Part shown: piece after piece, positions 21,259-30,575 of the stretch
Layout of the letters: every line of letters starts with the position of its first letter
How positions within the stretch are numbered: the stretch's first letter is position 1
NCBI GenBank assembly: GCA_943787595.1
Contig: CALSNA010000001.1
Span: 1 to 64,000 of the forward strand
DNA length: 64,000 nucleotides
Source: an uncultured Pseudomonadales bacterium
GTDB taxonomy: Bacteria > Pseudomonadota > Gammaproteobacteria > Pseudomonadales > Balneatricaceae
Reading direction: 5' to 3'
Program-made: the position numbers and the translations under genes
The notes under the pieces: model-generated
Databases searched by the model: none
What the model was told of the DNA's origin: nothing
What the model saw: the letters and a program-made list of their open reading frames with translations, nothing else

Positions 21259-22713
21259 ATGCATATTCGGATTACTCTAAAAATTCTCGGCCTATTACTG
21301 ATGCTGTTCAGCTTCACTCTTGTGCCTCCTATGTTAGTGAGTATCGGCTACGGTGATCAAACCCACGGTGCCTTCCTTGATGCTTTATTAATTACTTTTA
21401 TTACCGGTTTTATAGTCTGGTTACCTTTTATTCGTTATCGACAGTCTCTGCGTACCCGAGATGGGTTTGTCGTTGTGGTACTTTTTTGGTCGGTACTTGC
21501 CTTTTTTGGTTCGTTGCCATTGTATCTTTTTGAACAAGGAGCTTCACAATGGCAATTTGTCGATGCTGTATTTGAGTCTTTTTCTGGCCTCACCACTACT
21601 GGCGGCACTGTTATATCCCACATAGATGATTTGCCTCCGGCTATACTGTATTACCGTCAGCAATTGCAGTGGATTGGTGGCATGGGGATCGTGGTTTTGG
21701 CCATCGCGATATTGCCTATGCTTGGAGTCGGTGGCATGCAATTGTTCCGGGCCGAAACTCCAGGTCCCGAGAAAGATTCAAAACTAACCCCCCGAATTAC
21801 TGAGACGGCCAAACAACTTTGGTACATATATCTAGCTTTGACTATTATATGCGCACTGCTTTACTGGCTTGCCGGTATGACATTATTTGATGCTATATGC
21901 CATAGTTTCTCAACCATAGCTATCGGTGGTTTCTCTACCCATGACGCCAGCATAGGGTATTTTGACAGCGTTGCAATCGAAGCCATTGCCGTAATATTCA
22001 TGTTATTGGCAAGCATTAACTTCGCTTTACATTTTTATGCTTGGCACAAACACACCATTAAGCACTATTGCCATGATGAAGAGCTACGCTTTTTCTTTAA
22101 AGTGATCGTGGCTGTCATCCTGATCAGTTTTGTTGTTCTAATGCTGTCCAATTCAGGCCAGCCATTAGAAAACTTGCGCCATAGTATATTCGAAGTGGTA
22201 TCGATCATGACTACTGCAGGGTTTGCCACCGATGGTTTCTCTAATTGGCCAGGCGCATTGCCCTTTATAGTTTTTACAACTGCATTTATCGGTGGCTGTG
22301 CAGGGTCAACCGGTGGTGGTATGAAAGCTGTACGTGTGTTGATTATTGTCAAGCAAGGTCTGCGAGAACTTCAGCGCTTAATCCATCCCAGTGCCGTAAT
22401 TCAGATTAAATTAGGGCATCATGCTATTCCTAGTCGTATCACTGAAGCTGTATGGGGATTTTTTTCTGTTTATGTATTTGTATTTCTTGTTCTATTTATT
22501 GCGTTAATGGCAACCGGTCTTGACCAATTAACTGCCTACTCAGCTGTTGGGGCAACTCTTAACAACCTCGGTCCTGGACTAGGAGATATTGCGCTACACT
22601 ATGGTGACCTTAACCCAGCAGCAAAATGGATACTATGTTTATCTATGTTGCTGGGCCGACTGGAAATTTTCACCTTACTGGTGTTGTTCATCCCTATGTT
22701 CTGGCGTGCCTGA
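21259..22713 (+). CDS. trkH: Trk potassium uptake pore protein TrkH
   Basis: K+-translocating membrane subunit, 484 residues with about ten hydrophobic helices arranged as repeated TM-pore-TM units. Selectivity-filter segments are seen at FSGLTTTGGT, SHSFSTIAIGGF, VSIMTTAGFATDG and YSAVGATLNNLGPG, the four degenerate P-loops. It follows trkA immediately and is full length. Having trkA and trkH adjacent is typical of marine and soil gammaproteobacteria rather than enterics. Confidence 0.96.
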   Translation: MHIRITLKILGLLLMLFSFTLVPPMLVSIGYGDQTHGAFLDALLITFITGFIVWLPFIRYRQSLRTRDGFVVVVLFWSVLAFFGSLPLYLFEQGASQWQFVDAVFESFSGLTTTGGTVISHIDDLPPAILYYRQQLQWIGGMGIVVLAIAILPMLGVGGMQLFRAETPGPEKDSKLTPRITETAKQLWYIYLALTIICALLYWLAGMTLFDAICHSFSTIAIGGFSTHDASIGYFDSVAIEAIAVIFMLLASINFALHFYAWHKHTIKHYCHDEELRFFFKVIVAVILISFVVLMLSNSGQPLENLRHSIFEVVSIMTTAGFATDGFSNWPGALPFIVFTTAFIGGCAGSTGGGMKAVRVLIIVKQGLRELQRLIHPSAVIQIKLGHHAIPSRITEAVWGFFSVYVFVFLVLFIALMATGLDQLTAYSAVGATLNNLGPGLGDIALHYGDLNPAAKWILCLSMLLGRLEIFTLLVLFIPMFWRA

Positions 22714-22909
22714 TCAGTTATTAACAAAAATTGCTATCGTTAATAGTTCTAAAATTACATAAGTCTACCAAGTAATGACTTTATACAAGAGTGGTGTTGG
22801 CTTAAATAAATAATATTAACCAATTCAAGTGCAGTAATATGCTGTGATTATAGGAATTTCTACATTGATATAGCGCTGGTTTATGGGATATTGGCACTAT
22901 AATATATTT

Positions 22910-24004
22910 CTAGCTGCAGAATCTTTCTAAGGTCATTTCCAACAGCCTGATATCAAAATCTGCTGTGACATGCGCTTTGCCAAGGCCATTTAATAATACT
23001 AGACGCAATCGACCCTGCAATACCTTTTTATCTGTTGCCATATAATGCATAAATTCAGCTACACTCATATCAGTTGGAGGGCTTAGGGGTAATCCAGCTG
23101 CAGCTATCAGTTTCTCGATACGGCGTGCTAAAACTGCTTCAAGCCAACCTAGTCTCACTGACAAGTCAGCTGCCATAACTATACCTACTGCTACTGCCTC
23201 GCCATGTAGCCACTGGCCATAGCCTTGTCGAGCTTCAATAGCATGACCAAAGGTATGCCCCAAATTGAGTAAGGCGCGACAACTTTGCTCACGCTCATCT
23301 TGAGCCACAATTTTGGCCTTATTAGCGCAAGAAAGACGAATTGCTCGACAGATTAATTCTGGTTGTAGCTGCCTTAAGCCTGGCATGTTGTGTTCAAGCC
23401 AAGTAAAAAATTCCATATCGCCAATCAGCCCATACTTAATGACTTCGGCCAAACCTGCCGATAGTTCTCGTGCTGACAGCGTAGATAAGGTATGTGTATC
23501 AATAATTACGCTTTGAGGTTGATGGAACGCCCCGATCATATTTTTGCCTAGCGGATGATTGATGCCTGTCTTACCACCTACAGACGAATCGACTTGTGAT
23601 AGGAATGTGGTTGGTAACTGGATAAAATCCACGCCACGTTGGTATATTGCGGCAGCGAAACCAGTTAGATCTCCAATAACACCACCGCCCAAGGCCAGCA
23701 AGGTTGTATCACGGTTGTGGCGCAAGGCCATCAAACGGTCAAAAATTAGTGACAGTGTTGCCCAAGTCTTGTGTTGTTCCCCTTCAGGTAAAATTAAGCT
23801 TGCTATTTGATATCCATCAAATGCAGCCATAATTTGGTTTAGATAAAGCTTAGCAATCTGACTATCAGTAACCACCAGTACCTGTTGGTTCTTGATATGG
23901 CGCTGTAATATTATTTGGTTGTCAAGCAGATTGGTGCCTATATATATGGGGTAGCTGCGCTCAGACAAAGCCACATCCAACTGCTGAACAGTTTGGTTGA
24001 TCAT
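22910..24004 (-). CDS. aroB: 3-dehydroquinate synthase
   Basis: NAD-dependent, metal-dependent cyclisation of DAHP to 3-dehydroquinate. The 364-residue enzyme has the NAD-binding block LALGGGVIGDLTGFAA, QLPTTFLSQVDSSVGGKTGIN, and metal-ligand histidines in LNLGHTFGHAIE. It lies 19 bases downstream of aroK, the classical aroK-aroB operon. Confidence 0.97.
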   Translation of the reverse strand: MINQTVQQLDVALSERSYPIYIGTNLLDNQIILQRHIKNQQVLVVTDSQIAKLYLNQIMAAFDGYQIASLILPEGEQHKTWATLSLIFDRLMALRHNRDTTLLALGGGVIGDLTGFAAAIYQRGVDFIQLPTTFLSQVDSSVGGKTGINHPLGKNMIGAFHQPQSVIIDTHTLSTLSARELSAGLAEVIKYGLIGDMEFFTWLEHNMPGLRQLQPELICRAIRLSCANKAKIVAQDEREQSCRALLNLGHTFGHAIEARQGYGQWLHGEAVAVGIVMAADLSVRLGWLEAVLARRIEKLIAAAGLPLSPPTDMSVAEFMHYMATDKKVLQGRLRLVLLNGLGKAHVTADFDIRLLEMTLERFCS

Positions 24005-24023
24005 CTTGCCTACCTACTCTAAT

Positions 24024-24539
24024 TTATAGCGCTCTTAGCGCATTGATTTCAGAAATGATATCAGCCAATAATAAATGTGGGTTTCGGGCGCCAGCCATAA
24101 TCTCAATATCCGCTATTTCTCGATACAGGGGATCTCGCTTTACAAATAAGTTGTGCAGCACTTCCTGCGGATTGCCTTGTTTCAACAGCGGCCGGTTTTT
24201 ATCTCGAGTCGTTCGCGCTAATTGCTGATCCACTGTAGCATACAAATAAATCACTGTCCCACGTGCGGACAGCAATAGTTGGTTGTTAGTGTCTTCGATA
24301 ACCCCGCCACCAGTTGCAATTACTGTATCACGGTACTGGGCGACCTGAGCAATAACTCGATTCTCTCGGTGACGAAATCCAGCTTCGCCTTCGACATCAA
24401 AAATCCAGTCAATATCAGCACCAGACCGTTTTTCTATTTCACGATCTGTATCAATGAAGTTCAGTTTTAATTCACGTGCTAACTGACGGCCAATTGTACT
24501 TTTACCTGCCCCCATGGGACCAACCAAAAATATATTCAC
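24024..24539 (-). CDS. aroK: Shikimate kinase
   Basis: Phosphorylates shikimate with ATP. The 171-residue P-loop kinase shows FLVGPMGAGKSTIGRQLA (Walker A, residues 4-21), the shikimate-binding FIDTDREIEKRSGADI and the ATGGGV loop. In relatives aroK directly follows pilQ/hofQ. Here a 2.6-kb island separates them, so aroK must now use a promoter within that island. Confidence 0.96.
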   Translation of the reverse strand: MNIFLVGPMGAGKSTIGRQLARELKLNFIDTDREIEKRSGADIDWIFDVEGEAGFRHRENRVIAQVAQYRDTVIATGGGVIEDTNNQLLLSARGTVIYLYATVDQQLARTTRDKNRPLLKQGNPQEVLHNLFVKRDPLYREIADIEIMAGARNPHLLLADIISEINALRAL

Positions 24540-25668
24540 GCTAAATCCCTAAAATCTGTGCTGTTAAGATTAAACTCCGATAGCTTTTTTAGACTGCTGA
24601 ATTGCTCCAATGTGATCCATCAAGAGTCATCTAAAATGCTATGATCATTGAGTATGCTAACGCATCAAAGTCTGTAAAAATTATAACCACTTTCATTGCA
24701 TCAAGACGATACAATAGATACATTTTTTAGAAAATGACTAACCGTACTGGCTGATAAAATGCTGTTGTTATGATTCAGAAACATTGTTTTTGATGATTAT
24801 TGTGCCTAAAATAAAGATCGTTTTATTAGCGTTGTTAGTTCCCCTGATATGGAAAAATTCATACTAACCTGAGGACTACCGACTGCAAGCAATGTCTAGT
24901 CGTGTTGATATTAGGTGACTAAACCAAAATAAATTGAGAGCATCCCCATGCTACGTGTGCAAAACACAGGGCTAGTTTACACAATTTAGTTAAAAATCAG
25001 GTTATTTTCTAAATCCTAGATATATTTGCTTGCTCCTAGAAAATTTTTACAAATGGTAGTGTCAAATTTGTGTTTGAAGAGAATCATAATTTTTCCAATC
25101 CAAAAATAAGCTGGCTAGCTTGAAGCAGTGTTTGGAAGCTCAAGGGCTAGAATTGTCCAATCAGTCTATTTCAATGTGTATGTTAAGTGATTTTAATCTA
25201 CTGGTCAGTAAACTTATATTGATATTGATAATTATGTAACCCATGGAAGCGGCACTGCTTCCAGCCGCTGATTAATTTAGCGATGATACATTAACGTTTC
25301 ATGAGAACTATGGTTGATCTACATTGTTACGCCTTGTGAATGATGAGATAAAAATTACTATGCCACAATTAGGCATCATGGCGGTCAATTTTGTTTGGCT
25401 ATCAGTATATTAAATATACGCAGATGGGGCAGTGTTAGCTACGAAATTAATAATATTAGAAAACCTTTTTATAGCACTTTTGTCTATTGAATTTAAGTAA
25501 GGATACGTCCTTTAAATTGAACATTGCTTTTGAATAGTGCTTTTGAGTTTAAAATAACTTAGTATAGATTTATGTCATCATTTGTGATGTTGGTAGCTTT
25601 AAATTTCCATATTTAATCACTAAATAATTCGTTGGTTTTTTGAAACAACCTTGATGAGGAAGAATAAC
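24540..25668. other. AT-rich gene-free island between aroK and the orphan gene
   Basis: About 1.1 kb with no credible gene. It holds a 7-bp perfect hairpin (TGGAAGC/GCTTCCA, 25244-25263). Two stretches, near 24978-25002 and 25058-25082, faintly recall the outer ends of IS256-type elements (AAATTGTGTAAAC in one orientation, GTGTCAAATTTGTGT in the other). The island appears to be inserted DNA because it splits the usual hofQ-aroK junction. Confidence 0.45.
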
Positions 25669-26814
25669 ATGATTATACGACTTTTATTGAAAATAGCCTT
25701 ACGTATCTACAACGTAATTGTATATGTTTTCAATATCTTTGGATCTGCAACCATAATCCCTTTGAACTGGAAACTTCTTATTTGGAATTATCGCAACTGG
25801 AAGACTAAACGCAGTAATCTCATAGAATGGAACTACCATATGATCTTTACTGATGAGGTGATTGGTAGCTATGGCCTTTGTGTAATCAATCCAAACAAGT
25901 TGCCCGTGATTCCAAAGGGTCTTATATTTATGGCTTATGGTGTCTTTAAAAAGACGCAAAAACCTTTTACTCTGTTTAGAATGATCCCCATTAGCTCCAT
26001 GACCGACTCCAAGTCTTGGCCTAGCTCAACCAAAAACCCTATGGAATTCCAATATATTTCAGAAAAGCAGTGCCGAATTCAGATTACTAATGCGGATTGG
26101 TCTGTTGATCTTGATATAACTGATACAGCTAGTCAACTGAGCACATATCTTATAAATGATAACAATATGGGTCCTCTTGGCCAACACTGGACTGTTACTA
26201 ACCCGTGGGAATCATCAGCGACTACTGTGACAGGTACTGTAGCTACTATTAAACCTGATGGCAGTACTCAACCACCGCGTTCACTTAGTGGTCGAGCCTA
26301 TTTTGAAAACTCTGGTGGCTGCACCTTTTTAATTAATATGTCTTGGTTTTTCTTGGTTCATGCTTCCGAAGATTTTTCTTTTTCATTTCAATCGTATTAT
26401 CGGTCTCCAAGTCTTACTGAACTGCTTCTATCTCATGATAACAAGCAAATGATATTTGACCATAAGCAGATGAAAATTTCCGATATTGATGAGTTTGTCT
26501 ATGATTTACGCGATTACAATCAACTTGTTCCTAAAACATGTAAGATTGTCGCTACAAATGCTACCCACAAGCTTGTATTGAATTTTGCTACCGAACATTA
26601 TGTTGAAGCTGAGAAACATAACCCAGGTGAAAAAACGAACGTTTTCTTTAAAAGCTTTTTCATTATGTGTTTGGTTGGCCGAGTTTCTGCAACACTAACA
26701 AACCTAGAGTCAGACGAAGCTCCTATTAAGTTTGATGAGCGTGAATTCTGTGGTGAGTATGCTAAACATAATTTATTTCACGCGTCTATTTCAGATATAT
26801 TTTTACCCAAATAA
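25669..26814 (+). CDS. Unrecognised membrane-anchored protein, possibly CrtC/AttH lipocalin-like
   Basis: A 381-residue protein that I do not recognise with confidence. It starts with a positively charged, hydrophobic segment (about residues 1-27), suggesting a membrane anchor or signal. The body is beta-rich. The middle (about 145-215) reads DLDIT, a Gly-rich turn, a VTGTV strand and then SGRAYFENSGG. That order recalls carotenoid 1,2-hydratase/AttH-like lipocalin enzymes, whose corresponding site reads roughly GxxYxDHNWG. The His-Asn-Trp residues are not present here, so a catalytic role is doubtful. I chose the ATG at 25669 because GAGGAAG lies 8 bases upstream. TTG and ATG codons at 25651 and 25654 are weaker. 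It stands alone in an AT-rich island, opposite in strand to its neighbours, which suggests transfer. The function is unknown. Confidence 0.7.
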   Translation: MIIRLLLKIALRIYNVIVYVFNIFGSATIIPLNWKLLIWNYRNWKTKRSNLIEWNYHMIFTDEVIGSYGLCVINPNKLPVIPKGLIFMAYGVFKKTQKPFTLFRMIPISSMTDSKSWPSSTKNPMEFQYISEKQCRIQITNADWSVDLDITDTASQLSTYLINDNNMGPLGQHWTVTNPWESSATTVTGTVATIKPDGSTQPPRSLSGRAYFENSGGCTFLINMSWFFLVHASEDFSFSFQSYYRSPSLTELLLSHDNKQMIFDHKQMKISDIDEFVYDLRDYNQLVPKTCKIVATNATHKLVLNFATEHYVEAEKHNPGEKTNVFFKSFFIMCLVGRVSATLTNLESDEAPIKFDEREFCGEYAKHNLFHASISDIFLPK

Positions 26815-27159
26815 TTGCAATTAGGGTTCTTGGTGGAATCCATTAGTTCTTCCCGAGTAATCATTGCAGGGCATGTCTTTTGAGTCACATTAAGTTCTGG
26901 ATCAGCAAGTGTGCCCTACAAATAAAGTGAATGCCTGCTTTAAGTTATTGAAACTTGATATTCTCTGGTTACAAATACGAAGATTTTTTTGTCCACTATA
27001 CTTGCTTCCTAAAATAGTTCAGTATTAACGAGAAATGTATTGACAATTTTGTTATCGGTAAAAAATTTCCTGGATTTCAGATTTTTGTTAGTGAATCCAG
27101 CAATATCTATCATTTCAGCTTACTAATGTTATGAGTCGAATTAATAGTATGATCGTAGA
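26815..27159. other. Gene-free spacer between orphan gene and hofQ
   Basis: 345 AT-rich bases. I see no gene, RNA or convincing terminator between the convergent ends of the orphan gene and the hofQ pseudogene. Confidence 0.4.
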
Positions 27160-28376
27160 TTAGGACTGTACATTAACAATTTTAGGCGTAACAAATACCA
27201 GTAGTTCAAAGCGTTCAGCGTTGCGTTTTCGGTTATTGAGCAAGCGTCCCAGAAATGGAACCTGATTAAATAAGGGGTTGGTTAGCAAACGCTCTAGCTG
27301 ATGTTGGTAAAAAGCCCCGCTCGATACAACTGTAGTGCCTGAACCAACCTGTACTTGAGTGTTGAGTCGATGGGTATTGAGTGCTAACTCTCCATTGGGA
27401 AGCAACTCACCAACAGAATCCTGAGCCACTTTTAGATCCAGCAATAACTGCTGATTTGGCAGTATCCGCGGCATCACATTTAATCCTAATACTGCATGTT
27501 TCCACTGACGCAGCTTTTTGCCATCCTCTTGTAATAAATAAGGGATTTCTTTGCCAGTTTCTATGGAACCTGTATGTCCATCCTGCACTAATGTGCCAAT
27601 GTGATAACACGACCCTCCTCTTCCAATGCGGATAACTCTAGATGCAATAAAATATGAGCAGCTACCATACCTAACTGAAAACGTTCTAGACCAAGTTCTT
27701 GTACACCATAATCTGCACTGATGTGTTTGCTATTATGCGCTTGGTCTTGCAGCTCACTGCTCCAGCGAATACCCAACTCTCGCCCCACATTAGCTCTAGC
27801 AATCACAATCCGTGTGTCGATAAAAACCTGTTGTAAGGGTTGATCTAATTCAGAAATTGCTTGTTGCAATAATGCCAACTTGTCATCTTGATCGTAAACC
27901 AATAATTTCATGGATCGATCATCAACGACAATGAAACCTTGTTCCGATAATAAACTTGGCACTTGTTTCAGTGCTTGTCGTACTTTTTCAGCACTCGTAT
28001 AATCCAGTTTTATAGTCTGTAGATGACGGTGTGGAGGCTGCACGACTCGGTTTTCATCACTATTAGGTCGGACCAACAATGTTTGCTCTTGTTGCAGGCA
28101 TTGTAATCCATGATTTTTACACAATAATAATAATGCTTGGTGCGCTTCAATCTGTTGTAAGTTCAGGCTGGTTGATCCTTTGACATCACCATGAATAACC
28201 ATATTCAAGCCATTATGTCGGGCTAGTTGAAATAAGACTTCGGTCAGGGGAACTTGATGCAGGCTTAAATTCAATAAATTAGCGAATGTCGGCATGCCTC
28301 CACAGAACCAGGCTAAGGGCAATATTGCCCAATATTGCAATATTCTTCTCATGGCATCCACTGCGTTATATTGCAA
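27160..28376 (-). pseudogene. hofQ: HofQ/PilQ-type secretin, frameshifted
   Basis: Outer-membrane secretin for DNA uptake or type IV pilus-like systems. The N-terminal 262 codons show a short signal region, STN-like segment (LSLHQVPLTEVLFQLARHNG) and the secretin N domain (VFIDTRIVIARANVGRELG). They end prematurely after LSALEEEG at a TAG (27588-27590). The secretin core then continues one frame over (TLVQDGHTGSIETGKEIPYL, QVQVGSGTTVVSSG, VPFLGRLL, LLVFVTPKIV). Together about 404 residues, the length of E. coli HofQ. A single-base indel near 27600-27612 explains the break. It belongs to the decayed hof operon. Confidence 0.88.
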
Positions 28377-29188
28377 CTCTCACTATCAGTGCACCCTAAG
28401 ATATAGTCTCTTTGATGTTGTTGATATTTTAGGGTCAATTGTTTGGGATCAATAGTTACCACATGCCAATCCTCTACTATTGCCCCTTGATTCACTACAT
28501 GATACTGAGCATCTAGAACAATTAATCCGCAGGGTTCTTGTCCATCAATTGTGATATACCCCAGATAATTCAAATTCGGAGCAGATACATTGCTTAAACT
28601 TGGTTCTAGTGCATCTACACTCACTAATTTAGCTGGCACCAGTGTAGTGATCAAAGCTTCCCAATTCTGGCCCGAAATAGCTTTTTTCAACTGATTTTCG
28701 GAGGGTATGCCGATAACATCATAGGCAAAATCGTGTGCCTGTTGTTGTGCTAGCATCAGATGCACTTCCACTTGACAAAGCAACTGCTTTGGTGGCCAAC
28801 CTGGGAGTATCGTCAATGAACCGAACACAGCTGTCAGCAAGGCACTACCACCTACTGCTTGCAGGGTCAGAGTGTGCTCTATATTTGATGCTTGTAATTG
28901 TAGTGCCTGTTGCTGATCTGGTGCTAAAGCATCTAGTATAATAGTCATATGCTCTAATACTGCTGATGGCGTCATGTTGGCTAATTGCTGCTGGGTTGAT
29001 TTCAGTTGGATCGGTGAGGTAACCAAAGGTGTGACCTTCACCAGAGTTGTAATCTGCTTAGATATGTGCCATTGGGCTAGTGTAAGTAGCCAAAATTGTA
29101 TCATTGGTACCAGCCACCATGATGTAACCAATAACAATTTGGGTGGCCACCAGTACAGTGGTATTAATAATCTAGCCATGATTGTCAC
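28349..29188 (-). CDS. HofO-HofP-like fused protein
   Basis: A 279-residue open frame in the position of hofO and hofP, whose E. coli products are about 146 and 134 residues. The N-terminal part has one transmembrane helix (about residues 17-36) followed by a PilO/HofO-like periplasmic segment. The last 75 residues (NLNYLGYITIDGQEPCGLIVLD..., ending in a Cys-containing tail) resemble the HofP/PilP core that docks the secretin. No separate start or signal peptide for hofP remains, so the two appear fused. It begins at GTG 29188 or ATG 29179 and overlaps hofQ by 28 bases. Its partners are broken, so it is probably non-functional although open. Confidence 0.6.
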   Translation of the reverse strand: MTIMARLLIPLYWWPPKLLLVTSWWLVPMIQFWLLTLAQWHISKQITTLVKVTPLVTSPIQLKSTQQQLANMTPSAVLEHMTIILDALAPDQQQALQLQASNIEHTLTLQAVGGSALLTAVFGSLTILPGWPPKQLLCQVEVHLMLAQQQAHDFAYDVIGIPSENQLKKAISGQNWEALITTLVPAKLVSVDALEPSLSNVSAPNLNYLGYITIDGQEPCGLIVLDAQYHVVNQGAIVEDWHVVTIDPKQLTLKYQQHQRDYILGCTDSESCNITQWMP

Positions 29189-29522
29189 CCAATCTGCCTG
29201 GAACTATAAATATCCGTGCTTGCAATTGCCAGCCGAGCGTCAACTCAGATTGGCTCAAGTTCAGCAATTGTGCATGATCCCACCAAGGCAGTTGCTGAAT
29301 TTATTCCCACCATTGATGCCATTGCTCTGGCAATATCAGATCTACTTCAATGGATCCATCAACCATTGACCAACGTTGCAGCCATGCTCCTGTTGGTAAG
29401 CTGTCAAGCAGAGCGCCTAACCAGAGCCGTACTTGCCAACCCTTCCATTGGAGTAATTGTTGATTTTGTCGCCAGGACAACAGGTTAAGTCGGGGTGGAG
29501 ACGGTGCCACTAATTTATTCAT
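29172..29522 (-). pseudogene. hofN: HofN/PilN-like protein with internal deletion and nonsense codon
   Basis: The N-terminus RLNLLSWRQ matches the PilN/HofN start (INFLPWR in E. coli). It then runs straight into a C-terminal segment (LLDSLPTGAWLQRWSM) that in HofN lies about 80 residues further on. The transmembrane helix and coiled coil are therefore deleted. An in-frame TAA at 29301-29303 cuts the rest. Reading through it gives IQQLPWWDHAQLLNLSQS and a strand like the HofN C-terminus, ending at TAG 29172. PilN normally bridges PilM and PilO, so it cannot work here. Confidence 0.8.
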
Positions 29523-30415
29523 TGGACTGTCTCTGTAGACATCGATAGCCTTGTGGCAGGTCAGCTAGATTAATTAACTGCCATGGCTGTCCCAATGCTA
29601 CTGCTAACTGCCAGTGTGCAGATAGATTCGGCCAGCACCAGATATAAATTGGCAAGTTAATGCAGGCCATTATCCAATTTTGCTGTGATGTTGACAAATC
29701 AACCCAAATCAACATGCCCTTTATCATTGAACAATAAGATTCGTCAGCCATTAATGCAGACATTGCTGGATAACTTAGGCTATCATCGCCAGTTGGGTTT
29801 GAATCTTGTACAGTCCAGCTATGCAATAGGCCCTGTTGCCAGCAGAATAGACGCCAGGGTGAAAAACGCACATCCAGTATGGCTAGATGTTGAGCCGCAT
29901 GCCAGGCCCATTGACCATAAAGCGCATGCAGATCACTATCAAGCTGCAACTTGGTGGTGTTGCCAAACTGCAGTAGCAAATAGTGATAACTGACCCGGCT
30001 CTAGTTCGTGATAATCAACACTACAATGTTGCGCAGCCACTCCTAAGGCTGAGCTGGCCTGCCGTTTTAACCAGGTATATCGTTTTTGCGATGGCACAGA
30101 TGTCACAGCCTGCTGCCAGGACAGAATCCCATTAATTGCACAACATATCTGTAATCCGGTGCTTGGGTTAGTAATGGATAACCGCTGTAGCATTGGTTCT
30201 AACCATTGCTCCCAATCTTGTACTGGATGGACACGACTCGTTGTCGTTGGCTCAGGCCAACTTAATTCACCGCTAGTCACCAGGCTCCTGGTTGCAGGGT
30301 GATGGTTAACATCTAATAGAACATATTGTAAACCAGGCGAGGCCATTGACAAACCCAAATACCAGCGCGATTTTCGAAGAGTACGCCACCAACGCATTGG
30401 TTTAAAGCCATTCAT
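29515..30415 (-). pseudogene. hofM: HofM/PilM-like protein, frameshifted
   Basis: The actin-like cytoplasmic component of the pilus-like assembly platform. The first frame (158 codons from 30415) contains the segment WLKRQASSALGVAAQHCSVDY, like the corresponding HofM region WLSGTMARELDM..LRFDY. It ends at a stop near 29939. The C-terminal half continues in another frame (LQLDSDLHALYGQWAWH ... HWQLAVALGQPW) to 29515. Combined length is about 290 residues. One indel at about 29940-29950 accounts for the split. It is the first gene of the operon and is divergent from PBP1a, the standard arrangement. Confidence 0.8.
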
Positions 30416-30532
30416 GTTATCCTTTCCTTATACAGTCATCCATTGTCGAATGGGCAAGTTTTGAGCTGTTGTCAGCGCCTTATAAATTATGTCTGATATA
30501 AGTTTATTGCTGCCTAAAGTGGTCAAACACTA

Positions 30533-30538
30533 TATAAT
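30533..30538 (+). promoter_or_regulatory. Possible -10 box of the ponA promoter
   Basis: TATAAT 38 bases before the ponA ATG. The best -35-like hexamer, TTGCTG at 30507, has a 20-base spacer, so the assignment is weak. Confidence 0.3.
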
Positions 30539-30575
30539 CTTGTTATGAATTATCTGATACTAAATTAAGCATAGC

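Noticed and set aside
29216-29488. 90-codon plus-strand frame over hofN
   Set aside because: It is antisense to a region whose minus-strand reading matches HofN on both sides of a stop codon. The open frame is a by-product.
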